From: Ziziphus jujuba
Lineage: Eukaryota; Streptophyta; Magnoliopsida; Rosales; Rhamnaceae
Assembly: GCF_031755915.1 (NCBI RefSeq)
Contig: NC_083386.1
Location: 16,105,001 to 16,169,000, forward strand
Direction of reading: 5' to 3'
DNA: 64,000 nucleotides
The notes beneath the pieces were generated by a model. That model was not told the origin of the DNA. It ran no database searches and saw only the letters and a list, made by a program, of their open reading frames with translations. The position numbers were made by a program, and so were the translations under genes. This document shows positions 13,423-27,027 of this stretch, one piece after another (positions within the stretch are counted from its first letter, which is position 1; the number at the start of each line of letters is the position of its first letter).

Positions 13423-14793
13423 GAACTTTTCTTTGAAGAAAGACTCCTTTTCTGGCTGCTGCCTTCTTCATGTGTGGTAGTGATTTCAATTTGCTTGTCA
13501 TTTATTTATTATATGAGGAGAAATATTTAAGAAGAGGGTTTTGTGGGCCATGAAAATGTAGATACATTCACTTGAAAAAGAGAAGCATTTAACCCTATTG
13601 TATTCTCTAAGCACTTCCCTTTGAAGTTATTTCAGTGTTGTCTGTGATTACTTATTAGTTTTTAATTTATCTATGTATCTTCTTCTGATATCCAAATATT
13701 TTATGGTTCTAAGAAAAGTTAGTTTGTCTTTGCTATAATAATTCTATGGGTTCTTTTATAATTATTATTCTTATTGTTATTGTTTTGTTTTTTGCTAAAG
13801 TTCTATGGCCTAAAAGATCTATATCCTTCTTCTATTTATAAAAAAAGACAAATGTAAAAGAAAGAAAAGTTATCTAATCGTAAAGCTATTTTGAAAATTT
13901 CCAAAATTTGTGCAAAAACCAATAAAAGAGTAGTGGGTTAAAGATCATACCATCCACATATGTTTTGGTATGGACATGGAAGTGTCCATCATCCTTGGTA
14001 ATTCATCTGATAAACGTAAAACCAAAAAATAAAAAAATAAAAATAAAAATCTATTTAACCTCTATATATGCTCAATAATTTCCAAATTAATAAATCTAAT
14101 TTGGATTAATTAATTTTTTGATCAAAATAAAAAATATTTTAGAACACAAAAAGCCAAATTACAAAAAAATAATTCTTAACAAAATACAAGATTACATTAG
14201 AATATTTTTCAAGATATTAAAAATAGCACCAATCGTCAATCTTAGTCAACACCGGCAGGGCCTAGATTACCTTCCAATGGTCTAATTTTTGCAAATACTC
14301 GCGAACAATAATGTTAAATTTTTTTAATTGTTGAAAACAAATAGTTTAAAAGATTTTAACTTTAAAACAATTAGTTCAGCTTGTAATCCAAAGGTCATGT
14401 GAGGTTGCTGGTTGTATACCATTTACATCACCATGAGAACATATGTTAAAATAACGTGTTACATGTTAATAACTTGTTTTTATTTAAAAAAATTTACTTA
14501 AAAAATAATTAAATAATTTAATTTCATAATAAAATATTTTTAATACATACATCAAACAACTTCAAAAGTTTATAATTGTACAAAATTAGTTCCAAAAAAG
14601 AAAAAAAGAAAAAACCAAACACAAATTTACTACACATATCTATTCTTGTAATAAATGAAATATATAAAATAGAAAAAATTAAAAACATAATGGTTGAAAA
14701 TTTTATAATAACAATAGAAAAATATATAATAAATAATAGTTTTTTAAGTCCAAAATACCTCCTGAAAAATAACTTATTTTAATGGGTTGGCTC
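13312..14793 (+). repeat. segmental duplication, source block A1
   Basis: Starts inside aquaporin exon 4 and runs through the 3' UTR and flanking AT-rich DNA. It is repeated in the same orientation at 48873-50303 with roughly 3-4 percent substitutions plus small indels, by eye. The right end is sharp: at 14793/50303 the second copy jumps to sequence matching 24804. Confidence 0.9.
13423..13730 (+). other. 3' UTR and terminator region of the PIP2 gene
   Basis: Sequence after the TGA is less AT-biased for about 200 bases, then becomes AT-rich. The poly(A) site cannot be fixed by eye. The same segment is repeated, a few percent diverged, at 48983-49280, where it follows only a broken exon 4. 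Confidence 0.45.
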
Positions 14794-14975
14794 ATTGTAG
14801 GGTTAACGTGTTAAATTTTGTACAAAATTAGACCCAAAAAGAAAAAAAAAAAAACCAGAAACACAAAATTTCCAATACATAATTATTTCTTATAATAAAT
14901 CAAATATATAAAATATAAAAATTAAAAATATAACTGTTGGCTGTAGAAAATTATTTAATAAATAAAATTTTTTCA
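14560..14975 (+). repeat. diverged tandem duplication about 245 bases apart
   Basis: A unit beginning TGTACAAAATTAG with a poly-A stretch and CAAACACAAATTTAC at 14576-14770 reappears in diverged form at about 14818-14975. The second unit is absent from the segmental copy at 50 kb, whose junction falls between the two units. Confidence 0.5.
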
Positions 14976-15153
14976 TTTCTAAATATGAGAGGAGACAACC
15001 AAGCAGGTTCGGAGAGTTGGACTCTCTATCCTTGGTCCATAAATTTTAAAGTTTAGATGGGCCTGTCCTCCAACACAACAAACAACTTAATACACCCAAC
15101 CCCAACAAAAAACCATCTCCAAGCTAATATTGCAACCATCCAATTCCTCATTA

Positions 15154-15189
<36 letters not shown>

Positions 15190-18100
15190 CACTGATGTGC
15201 CATTTCATTGTTTTATTTTGTTGATAAAGCGAAGCCAAAAGAAATCAAATAAATTAACGTCCAATTCACCCAAAACGAAAATAATAATAAAATAAAAAAT
15301 AGCGTGCCATTTATAGGTTTTGTTTTATTTATTTATTTATTTTTATTTTTATTTTTTATCCTAAGTTACTTACCTTAAATATTTCTCACTATTAATTAAT
15401 AGTTAGATTTCAAATAAATAAGTACATAAATAATATCAGTAGTTAGAATTTGTTAAAATATCAAACAACTATTTTTTCTATAATATCATTGATTTTATAA
15501 AAAGATACCATTTGTTGCTGCAAGATATCTAACGTCAATGGACTCTACCTGCTGATAATGCAATTTAATAGGCTAACATTTAGAGTTCGCTTTTTTAGTT
15601 TTTTTCTTTTTTTTTTTTAAATTCATTTTTTAAGATTTGGGTTTTATTTTTAAAATTTAAAGTAAATAACAAATATAAACAACTGATATTTGCTAAATTA
15701 GCATAAATTCCATTGATGATAACCTTTACTGATGACAAAAAGCACAATTATTAATTTCAATACATTTTTGTCTCAAACATGAAAAAAAGAATTTTAAAGA
15801 CACAAATCTTGAATAAATTAGTTGGTCTTTACAAAACGTTTTGTTTTGGGGTGGGGTTGGCGCGGGGCGGTGGAACAAAAACAAAACAAAACTTGATCAA
15901 ATTTGATTCCTTTATTCAAAATTTCTTGTCAGCATTTTATCACCATTAGTATTGGGTGACAATCAAATTTTCATAACCTTTTGTGTTTGTATTTTGTATT
16001 TTGTATTTTGTATTTTGTATTTTTTTTTTTTTGGGTGAGAAATCTAATTACCAACTTCGTCAAACTAATCTTACAATAAAGTTACAGTGTCTCCTTAAAA
16101 AACATAAATAAAAATAATAATAAAAAAAATAGTACACGTTTAATTTAAATGTAGAAATAGAATAACTATTCTATAAAATTGACTATTAATTACTATATAT
16201 GATATATTTTAAATTTTAAAAATATTTATTCGATAAGAATACTTATTTCATTTTAAAAAATAATTATTCATTTTTAAAAGGTAGAATTATTATTCAATAA
16301 TTTGAATGATAGATATTTTTATCACATTTAAAATATATTTAATTATCCTAAATTAAAAATACAAATTTAATTAATTTTTACAAAATTTAAAATTTATGGA
16401 AAAAAAAATCGTTATAAATACTATTACTATATTTGGTATATTTTAAACTTCAAAGATTTCTATTCCATAAAAATATTTATTCCCTTATTTTAAGAAATAA
16501 TTATTTTTGTCAAAAAGCCCATGATTGTTATTCTTTCGATAAATATTCTTACAATATTTATAATATATTTAAATCGAAGTTGATTATCCTAATAATAATG
16601 TTAGAGTTCATCAAATTTATTTATCACATAATATGATAATATTTAATTAGTTTATTTTTTTGATTAACTAATTCACTTAAGGTTCACTTTTTTATATTTA
16701 GGTTATATGAATATGCTAACCAATAATATTTTAATACGTATCATTTGATAAATAAATTTGGTGAACATTTTGATACCTTATCAAATATGATATTTTTGGA
16801 AAGAAAAAATCTTATAAATACTAAATATTGAACCTAATCCAAAATAATAACTAAACATATTAATAGAAATATCTAATCCCTTTTTTATTTTTTAATTCCT
16901 TGGAATAGGTATTCCTATTTTATCAGGAATAACCATTTTAAATACAAAACTTGATCTTAGATTGTGATGCAGCAGAAGCTTATGAGAAAGACAAAATTTA
17001 ATCAAATATGGACAATAATGTTTAAATACTTGTTGATTCGAGTATGAAAGCCAAGAATTGAAATGAAAAGAGAATAATCTTTGAAATTTTTATTAATTCA
17101 CAACTCTCTTACAATCCCCTAAAATAAAACTTAAATAAAAAAAGCTAAAAGAAACCTTAATGTCTCATTAATTATTGAAATTACAATAAATATGAAAGAT
17201 GCTAAAAAAAAGTTATGCTAATTTGAAAATATTATTGAAGTTCACAATCGCATGATTTGCGATCAGTTGGCAGAATTGAATTTTAACATTCCTAGACCAC
17301 AATTTAATGAGTCAAAATATTATCAGAAATAGTATTTTGACTTTTTAAAGCCCTAAATGATAGAATTTTACTGTGCAGCCTTGTTGATCATTGCCAAAAG
17401 CAATGCGTATGATTAGTGGTATTGTTTCTTATCAAATTAGGCTAAGGATCACCAAAATCTTACGCTTTCTTAAATGCTTATAAAAGCACTAGCAGCTATC
17501 CATGCTTAGGATATTCAATGAACTTTATACTTAGGACATTCAATTAACTTTATGTAATCTAATGCTAAACATACTGCATAGATTATCTCTAATAAGTTTT
17601 TAAAAGTTTATGTTTCTCTATTTTAAAGAGCTACACCTATTTTTAATAATTCTAATAAGCACTTTACAATCAATCTCTTATCAGAACGACCTGATTGATT
17701 TTTCATTAAAACTTTATTTATTAGCTTTTAAATCTCCTTAGAGGTTAAAATTTAAAGATGTATTTAAATTTTATATAAGTTCATTGAAATACTAAAATCC
17801 TAGAAGTGTAAAATGAACCCTGTTAGGATTTATATAAACTCTAAATGCATATTTAAATCTCAATCTTTAAAAAGATTTAATGGTTGATAATGAGGTCCTA
17901 ATGAAAAATTCATTAGAATATCCTAATGAGAAACTAGCTAAAGCTATGTAATTTTAAATTTTAAATTACAACATGAGATTTGGCTCTATAATCAAATGGT
18001 AATTTAGGCTGTGACATGGTAACATGACTTGGAAATGATACGAAGTTAGTGAGTTTGTGTTTATTATAAATATGTACGGATCCAATTTGGATCAAACTGT

Positions 18101-20112
18101 TTAACACGATTATTAAACGTGTCAATTTCAGATCGACCTGCTTAACCCAAAATTGACCAAAATTAATCCGTTTAACTAAACATTTCAATTTTATACTGAC
18201 CCGGTAAAATTTTAACTAATGCTTTTTTATTATTAAATTACAAATTTATGTAAAGATGAATTAGTAATTTTCTTTTATTAATTAAAAATAAAGCATAAAA
18301 ATTATCAAAATAATATTTATTTGCTTAAATATAATATGTTTAATACATGTATGGATTTATGGACAAAAAATAAAATGTTATTTAAATAATCAAATTTCTT
18401 TCAGTTATTTAAAAATTTTATTTTGACAATTGCTATTTGACAATTAATATTAGACATAGTTTAAAATATCAAAATTTTCTATGAAATTTTCATGAAATTT
18501 ATATTTTTTAATCTTATCGAAAGAAAATTTAGCTTCAAAGTGAAAATAGATATAATTTTCATAACATCCATTAAAATTTTCGATATTCTTCCATAATTTT
18601 TGTAAAAATCTCTATCATAATATTCACCTCAAATTCTTCACGATTTAGTTAAAAATCCATAATTTTTATGAAATTTTCATAGAAATTTTGAAAATATCGA
18701 TAATTTTTTTTTGTTAATTTTTTTATCAAAAAATTTTATAAATGTTATTGATGTTTAATAAATTTTTTTTTCAAATTAATATTATTGATAGTTTCTTTTT
18801 AACTTTTAATTTTTTTCAATAATTAGACAAATAAAAATAAAAAACTACGTTTAACAAACAATATCCAATATTACAGTAGACAAGTCTACCTATCATATTT
18901 TTAAAGAAAATTAGTATCGCAACTTACAAGTTTACTTACCTATTATTATTTTTTTTTCCAATAATAAATTTAATATTTTTATAAATATTATAAAGTAGAC
19001 AAAAATTATAATGTAGACAAAAATTAAAAGATATACAGGAAATATATTTCCTACAAACCAATGTTCAAAATTCGGTTTCAATGGTGTTTGATATATGTAA
19101 ACTTAATTCTCAAATATTCATATCAATGGTATATTAACAATTATATATAAAATTATCAAGAAGGTACATTTTTTAATAATTATTTCTTACATTTCATATT
19201 TTAAAATAAAAATGAGGAAGATACAAATAATTCTCAATCATTTAGGAGTTCTTTATAGTGTTAAAATAACATTTATAAAATATAATGTAATTGTAATAAT
19301 TATAATAATTGCTCTATATATCTTAATTAATAAATAATTTTATTAAATATATATTTTTTGCATTTTTTATTACTAATAGTGTATTTTTAATGATTAACGC
19401 TTATTATAAATCGATTGATTAAGAGAAATATAATATCCATTTAATATTTTTACAATTTTAATAGTCAATTTGATAATTATTTAATTAAAAAGGCCAATTC
19501 TAAAGTTTTAATAAAACTTTCTGTCAATTTCTATTATTTTTTATAAGTTTTTATCGATTTTTGATAACTTTCGATATTTCTGTGGATATTTTCATATTTT
19601 GAACCTTTGATATTTCTATCGATACTGCAATTTTAAACCTCGGATAACATTTTATTAAGGAAAAAAGGTTTTGATCAAATTTCATGCCTTTATTCAAAAT
19701 TTTCCCATGATCGTTGCTACCATTATTAATATTTGGTGATAATCAATTTTTAAAAACTAGATAGCTACCAACTTTATTTTGTATTTTGTTTATTTTTTGT
19801 TTTTATGTTTTAATTTTTTGCTTAGAAATGTGCCACCAACTTCATCAAATCAATATTCAATCAAAGTTACATTCTAGTTCAATTAATAACTTTGTATTAT
19901 TATGAGCTTCAATAGTACATTGATAAGCAAAAAGCTCAATCCGTCCAGAAAATAATAATAATAATAATAAATAAAATAAAATAAAATAAAAAATAAAACA
20001 TAAAAATCAAGTCCAAAAGAAATCAAATACTTAGGTTATGCTTGGTTAAAATAATGACTATTTATAAAAATGAAGGATTAGTAATTACTAGAAATAAAAA
20101 TTGTGGTATCAA
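14794..20112. other. gene-free, repeat-derived AT-rich DNA
   Basis: No coding gene seen. A 35-base-plus poly-T tract lies at 15155-15189. Segments at about 15780-16020 and 19640-19960 are diverged relatives of units at 26.3-26.6 kb and 51.7-52.0 kb (shared motifs include ATGCCTTTATTCAAAATTTT and CTAGATAGCTACCAACTTTA). Two related AT-rich segments lie at about 16150-16350 and 16400-16620. About 18450-19650 is rich in ATCGAT/GAAATTTTC motifs and begins and ends with related GTTTAAAAT sequences in opposite orientation, suggesting an unclassified decayed transposon. All of this is degenerate. Confidence 0.5.
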
Positions 20113-20802
20113 CAGCCCCTTATAAGGTATGTTTCGTTCTCCTTTCCAATCGATGTGGGATCTAACAACTCACCCCCCTTGGGGCCCAGCATCCTCACTG
20201 GCACACCAATCTGGATACTGGCTCTGATGCTAACTGTAACAGCCTAGTCCACCCGCATGAGATATTGTCAACTTTGGACCCCGCCGCACAGTTTTAAAAG
20301 ATCTCTCAAGGAAAATATATCCACAGCCTTTTATAAGGCATGCTTCGTTCTCCTTTCCAACCGATGTGGGATTTCACAATCCACCCCCCTTGGGGCCCCG
20401 CGTTCTCGCTGGCACACTGATCTAGGTACTGGCTCTGATACCAACTGTAATAGTCTAGTCCACCCGCATGAGATATTGTCCTCTTTGGGCTCCGCCCGCA
20501 CTGTTTTAAAAGGCCTCTTAAGGGAAAGGTATCCATAGCCCCTTATAAAGCATGCTTGGTTCCCTTTTCCAACCGATGTTGGATCTAACAATCCACCTTT
20601 CTTGGGGCCCAGCATCCTCACTAGCATACCAATTCAGGTACTGGCTCTGATGCCACCTGTAACAGCCCAGTCTACCCGCATGAGATATTGTCCACTTTGG
20701 GCCACGCCCGCAAGGTTTTAAAAGGCCTCTCAAGGAAAATGTATCCACAGCCCCTTATAAGGCATACTTCGTTCCCTTTTCCAACCGATATGGGATCTCA
20801 CA
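20113..20802 (-). mobile_element. tandem TRIM retrotransposon array: four LTRs, three internal domains
   Basis: Three complete LTR-like units of about 145 bases (20235-20378, 20446-20590, 20658-20802) and one truncated unit (20113-20167) are separated by three internal domains of 67 bases each. On the minus strand each LTR begins TGTGAGATCC or a variant and ends GGCTGTTACA or a variant. It is followed by TGGTATCAGAGCC (mutated in two of the three copies), the site complementary to initiator tRNA-Met. Size and lack of coding capacity fit TRIM elements, which move using another element's enzymes. Tandem sharing of LTRs points to unequal recombination between LTRs. The left end is truncated, so no target duplication can be checked. 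Confidence 0.8.
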
Positions 20803-21351
20803 TCCCTCCCAAACATCCAAAGTTTTTCTGTCTAAAGAAGTCCCATCAAATTTCCTATCAAAAATCCAGCAGAACCTCCCTATAAATTGGATATAAACCC
20901 AACAGTACATGCAAAAATATCATAAACACTTCAATAGACTTTTACAAATCAACAACATCAAATTAAGGTTTCCAAACTAGGGATGTCAACGGGGCGAGGC
21001 GGGACCGATTTTTAAAATCCCATCCCCGTCCCCGTGGGGAATTTTACATCCCATTCCCGCGATTTTCCCCGTTTCTTTAGGTGCGGGGCGGGATCGGGGA
21101 TTTTGCGGGGCGGGGACGGGGCGGGACGGTTTTCCCCATTTTGTTTTTTAATTGATATTTTTTTTAAAAAAATTATATAAAAAAATTATTTTATGATTAA
21201 AATATAAAGAAAATGACTACAATGCAATAAAAATATAATAAAATACATCAAGAAACAAATTTACAATTATAATAAAATACATATTTAGAAAAATAAATAA
21301 AAAAAAAGAAAAAAATGATTTTACATAAATAAAATTTTATTAAAAAAAATA

Positions 21352-21387
<36 letters not shown>

Positions 21388-21720
21388 GTGGGTTCGGGGC
21401 GGGGTTATTATTCCCCGTCCCCGACTCGGTTTTTAGGCATTTGCCCCGAGCCCGCCCCGCATCCCCGAATTTTCGGGGAAAAACCGCCCCGTTAGGGGCG
21501 GTACACCGTGGTTTCAGGGATGGGCGGGGCAAATTGACATCCCTATTCCAAACCAAAGTTTCAAGAAACAATTATAAAATAAAGAATCATACATCTTACT
21601 AATTCACCAGAGGAATTTAAAAGAAGTTTAGGAGTTTAAAGCTAAATAGAAACAACATAAATAATATATCTAAAGAAAGTATGCAAAAAGGAAAAATACA
21701 TTAGCAACGGAAGTATGATA
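20803..21720 (+). repeat. dispersed repeat related to 42566-43128, interrupted by hAT
   Basis: 20803-20977 and 21546-21720 together match two tandem units at 42566-42779 and 42780-43128. Shared motifs include CTCCCTATAAATT, AACAGTACATGCAAAAATA and AAAGAAGTTTAGGAGTTTAA. The hAT element at 20978 splits this copy, while the 42-kb copies are uninterrupted. The repeat itself has no coding frame; it may be part of an LTR. Confidence 0.75.
20978..21545. mobile_element. non-autonomous hAT element, 568 bp
   Basis: A perfect 12-base terminal inverted repeat is seen: TAGGGATGTCAA at 20978-20989 and its complement at 21534-21545. The 8-base target duplication TTCCAAAC lies directly outside at 20970-20977 and 21546-21553. 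Subterminal regions are packed with GGGGCGGGG-type motifs, the middle is AT-rich, and no transposase is encoded. TAGGG termini with 8-base duplications are diagnostic of hAT. Unoccupied versions of the site are present at 42761-42768 and 42975-42982. Confidence 0.92.
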
Positions 21721-23519
21721 GTGATGAGGATACAAAGATGATGATGATGAAAAATGCCCAAATGTTGTGTGTAGGACTTGTCAATTTAGGCTTGGGGAAA
21801 TAATTTAAAAATAAAATTATAAGATAAACTCAGTGAGAAAAATAAAATAATAATATGAAAATAGTCATCTAACTTAAAAACCTTTCACTCTAGACTTCCA
21901 CTTTCACTCTTTTGATAGTTTTTATGTTTTTGGAAAACAACTTTTACAAAACCCAAGTGTTTCCTTATTATAGGAAAACTACTATCTTATAAGCAAAAAT
22001 AAGTAGTTATAGTAAATTTCATAGTCTCAAATACATGAACAAGTAAAGTATATTTCCAATTAGTAAACCATAAACAAAATTACTTGTTTCATATTCATAA
22101 TCCATTTAATACCATAACTTATTGTCATGCCCAATAAACTAAGTCATACAATCTTTGTTATCCTAAGGTGTCATGGATGAATTGGAGAGGGGGAAACTAT
22201 TTATCAGCTCTTAGGATTCCAAGGCACCAAGTGGAGAGTTTCTTTGCCAGCCTTTACACCAAGTGACTGTAGAAAGTGGTTGAATAATGTGTATCTATAC
22301 TCAATAATTGTGTCCATAGCCATATCCTTATCCATATTCGTAACCATAGTATTACTTGATATACAGTATCATAAGTTCACATGTCACATGTATCTCATAA
22401 TAAAAAAATATTATTTATTCGTTTACATCCATATCCACAAACTCAAAGTAAATATTTGACATATCATATGCAAATTATATATAAATAAGATAATATGAAT
22501 GATAAAAAAAATTAAATAATAAGTATCTATTTGACGCAAAAAATATTATCATATAAATTTATAAAATAGTAATAAAATCACATTTTACTAAAAGTCATTT
22601 AAAAAAATTCACTCACAAATCAAAACTTAATTCTGATACGTGGTAGGATTGCCTCCAATCTTTGTCACGGTGACTAAAATATAAATAAAAATATCTTTTA
22701 GGCTTAAAAAATTAAACCAAAAACATTATTATGCACTAAATGTTCCAAATCAACTTTTGGGATATATTTGATATGTAGGACTGTATTAACCTATATTTTA
22801 CTAACTTGTATTGTATTACTCTACAATGTAATGTGCTATATTGTTTTAATGTTGTACAACGTTTGGTGTGGGGTTGTAGTGTACTATAACTTTTTGGAAA
22901 AAATTAGTTTAACAAGAAATTAAAAATATAGACATAATTGCTTTTTATTATCATTTATAGACTTTTTGTACAAATAACTACATTATTTAAAATAGATTAA
23001 GTTGCTTTTTTTATTTTTTTTATTTTTTATAATTCATATAATTATATTAAATAATTACATCATCCATAAATATACTAAATAGAAATTTGATTATTTTTTT
23101 TATGATAATAGTTACATTATATAAAGTTATATAATATTAAAAAGGTTATAAAAATTTTGACCTTATCTAAAGTACTGTATTATCCATAATATATTAAATT
23201 GAGAGTTTATTATTATTTTGATAATTTGACATTATTAAAGTTATATAATATTAAGAATATTAAGAAAAAAAAATTACATTAAAAAATAAAAAGTAGTCTC
23301 TGTTTTCCAACTTAACATAGCAAAGAAAGAAAGAAGGATGAAAACAAAAAACAAAAGAAGAAATGAAAAAAAGAAAAAAAATCAATCAATTTATTAATAA
23401 TTATGTTTTTAATTTTCTACGTCTTCAATACCCTTAGGCATATTAATTATATTCTTTTTTATGTCTATAGATCTATACATGTATTAAACATATTATATTT
23501 AAGTAAATAAATATTATTT
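21721..23519. other. gene-free AT-rich DNA
   Basis: No supported gene. 21780-22260 is moderately complex (for example CTTTCACTCTAGACTTCCAC) and may be LTR-derived, but neither boundary nor coding domain is visible. The rest is AT-rich. Confidence 0.5.
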
Positions 23520-23749
23520 TAATAATTTTTATTCTTTATATTTTAATTAATAAAAGAAAATTAATATGCCTAAGCGTATATTAATTTTCTTTTATTATGA
23601 AATATTTTTTTATTCTGTTACGGTATCTCGGTTTAATAATTTTTATTCTTTATATTTTAATTAACAAAAAAAATTAATATGCCTAAGGGTATATTGATTT
23701 TCTTTTATTATGAAATATTTTTTTTATTCTGTTACGGTATCTTAGTTGA
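23520..23749. repeat. two tandem 114-base units, each with a long palindrome
   Basis: Units begin at 23520 and 23634, both starting TAATAATTTTTATTC and containing TTCTGTTACGGTATCT near their ends. In unit one, TAAAAGAAAATTAATATGC pairs with GTATATTAATTTTCTTTTA across a short loop with CTAAG, giving a stem of almost 20 base pairs. In unit two the left arm is partly degraded. No coding content. Confidence 0.75.
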
Positions 23750-24803
23750 TCTTCTGAAAGCACCCTTAATCGAATGTATGTTTCATCTAATGCCCTTAAG
23801 CAATCCTAAAATTGAATAAAATAAAATTTATATATAGTCTCTCTAGTTATAACTTCCTATATATATATATATATATTATGTAATAAAATATGAAAAATTA
23901 TCTTAAACAATTTTCACCTTTCATCTACTGAATTTTCAGGAACGGGCTCTGAAATCTTAAGTAATTCCGCTTGTAGTCATATTACAGCATTCAAAACAAC
24001 ATTGAAATGTCTGCTAATTGTTTCTCCTAAACGTCTAAATTGGTGTTTTATGACTCGATTCTTTACATGATGTGATAAAATATGTAAAAGCATTGCAGCT
24101 TGTTCATCTACTAACATGTGTTTTGTGGCTTTTAAGCCTCCTATTGTTTAAAGCATACCACACAATTTCATAAATACAAGTCTATTCATCCTAAGTTGAT
24201 TAGTGCAAGTTATATCACTTTAATATATTAATCTATTAATATCTCTTCTTCTTGAATAAAAATCATTAACATATGTTATTCACAAAGGATTTTTGTTCAA
24301 TATAATGTTTAACCATAAAACATAACAATTGATAAAAAATAGAGACTATATGCAATATTTCCAACCACGCCATCAATATTGAAACCAAATTTTTTTTTTT
24401 CCTTATCAATTTTCTCACAGTCAAACTCAATTGGGCATTTAATTAGCTGCAAGAATATTAAATATCAAATTAAATTTATGATAATAATTTTATAATGTTC
24501 AAGCAATTTTCAGTATCCTAGATATCTAATATATGTCCTACGCTCTCCTTAAAATAAAAAAAAAAAGGAATATTTACTCAATATTAGCAATAAGAAAATT
24601 TCATAAATGAAAACTTTGCGATTCCAAATCAAAGAACTAGATATACATGCATTAGTATAGATAAGATTTATGTAGTGGTGACAAGACTAAAAACTCACCA
24701 GAACACACCATATTGCTAAAAGTTTCTTATAGTAGATAATTGATCTTCTCATCTTCTTCTTCTTCTTTTTTTTTTTTTTTTTTTTTTTTCAATTTTCCTA
24801 TAC
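23750..24803. other. gene-free AT-rich DNA up to the duplication junction
   Basis: AT-rich sequence with a CTT/poly-T tract at about 24754-24790. No supported coding frame. It ends where the segment shared with 50304 onward begins. Confidence 0.5.
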
Positions 24804-26988
24804 GTTAGATACCTTAATTTTTAATTCATTGATAACAAAGAGGTTGTGAAGGGACGATATGGGGAAAGAGATTGACAACTTATAATCAAATCAAACATTT
24901 TATAATGTAAACTATGCAGGTCACAAGCATTCACATGTTATTAACATCTCGCAATAGAAAAAAGAAAAAACAAAAGAAGAAAAAAAAATAAAAGAGATTA
25001 GAAGAAAATATTATTTTTGAAGATTTTCTAAGAAAAACCTCACCTTCGAGAAAGAAATATAAAAGTGATAGTTTTGAAGCAAATTGGTTTTAGGTATTGT
25101 ATTATAGGGAATAAAATTTTGGAGCGAAAAGAAAAAAAAATGGGGCAAAAAAAAATTAAAGTATGAAAAAAATATATAAAATAGCGTATTTTGTATTTTT
25201 TTATTTTAGAAAATACAACTTTTTAGAAGGAATAATATTTTTATAAAAAAAAATTAGACAATTTTTTATCTTAAAGAATTAGGATTCTATATGAATAGAT
25301 GAGATAAATTTCAAAAATTCAATCAAATTAAGAAATATCAAGATTTTAGAAATGTTTATTATGTTCCATCATTTATTCCATAAACCAAACATGTCCTTAG
25401 CTCCATTTGGTAACATGTTTGATTTTTATTTTTTTTATACTTAATTATATATAATTTTCTTGTGTAAAGTTTTTATTAATAGTAGCTTAAGTTTGTTAGA
25501 CATCTTAAACAAATGAAAAAAATAAAATAAAATAAAATAAAATAAAAACAAAATCAAGACAATTTGAATTTGTATTCAATTTTTTGTTTCCCTTAACTTT
25601 AATGCTTTATAGTTAACTTTATATGCAACAGGCTCAATTCACCAAAGTTTTTTTTTTTAAAAAAAAAAAGCCTAAAAGAAATAAAATACTTTTTAATTTG
25701 ATAAAAAAAAGAAATCAAGTACTTTATAAAGTTTTTTTTTTTTTTTTTTTGGTGGAAAGCCATACTTACATAGTAGTTTATTTCTTTTAATTAACAAATT
25801 TTTATCTTAAACTAAAAAGATATTTTAAAGGCACAAATATTTAATAAATCTAATAAGATTGGTCTTAGGAAATTGATTAAAAAAATTAATATGATCTCAT
25901 TTCTTTATTTCAAATTTTTATTTTGAGAGTTGCTTTATGACAATTAATATTGGGTGATAATCAATTTCTTGTCATTGCCCACCTTACTTCATCAAACTAA
26001 TATTATAAGAAAGTTTAATATTTTTTTTTTCTTTTGCAGAAATAACAGTCAAATTAAAAATCGTAACCTGGTTCTATATATTTTATTTCCTTTTTTTTTT
26101 TTATAATCCAATTCTTTTTTTTTTATAATCCAATTCTTTTTTTTTTTTTTGAAAGCCATAACCTGATTTTTTATATTGTAGTTTTAAAGAATATGTTACT
26201 GATAAGATTAAAAGTATGAAGTTTTTATTTGAAAAAAAAATTGTTCATTTTGATTTTTTATTTTGAAGGGTAATTATGTCAGACATAAATTTTGAATAAA
26301 TCTTACTTGGTCCTTACACAAATGTTTTATTAAGGTTAAAAAAAAAAAAAATCAGATTTAATGCCTTTATTCAAAATTTTCTTGTGAGCATTGCTGTCAC
26401 CATCAATATCGGGTGAGAATCAATTTTTAATAACTAGATAGCTACCAACTTTATCTTGCTTTTTGTTTTTATGTTTTGATTTTTTTGCTGGGAATTGATT
26501 GTGACAAAGTTATAGTCTAGTTTAATTAATTAATAACTTTGTATTATTAGAAGCTTTCATAGTTCATTGATAAGCAAAAAGCCCAATTCAAAAAAAAATT
26601 AAAAAATAAAAATAACCCAAAAAATCCAAAGGAAAAAAATTAATAAAGGCCAAATGATTAGTAACATATTTGGTTTTCTGTTTTTTCAATACCTGATTGT
26701 ATATAATTTTTTTTTTGTTTGTCAATCATTAGTTTGTTAAATATCTTAAACAACTATAAATTTGAAGGAAAAATAAAAATAAAAGATAACATAATTTGAA
26801 TTTGTATTCAATATATTTTTTTTTTCAATTAACTTACATACCTAATAAATTCTAATGATCACTAACAAATATTTCAGATAAGCAAATTACATATAACTAG
26901 ATAAAGAAAAATAATAAATAATTTAAGTAAAACTAAAAGCTAATTATCTTAACAAATAAAGTATTTTTTTTTAAATTTTTTTGAAGCC

Positions 26989-27027
<39 letters not shown>

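Noticed and set aside
18450..19650. Decayed transposon with GTTTAAAAT inverted ends and ATCGAT-rich interior
   Set aside because: The ends are only loosely related and no target duplication was found, so it is not called as an element.
20191..20660. Open frames on both strands inside the tandem TRIM
   Set aside because: They repeat with the 211-base unit and encode no known domain; they are by-products of the repeats.
20113..20802. TRIM array as a Cassandra element with 5S rRNA in its LTR
   Set aside because: The LTRs are only about 145 bases and no 5S-like internal promoter boxes were found.
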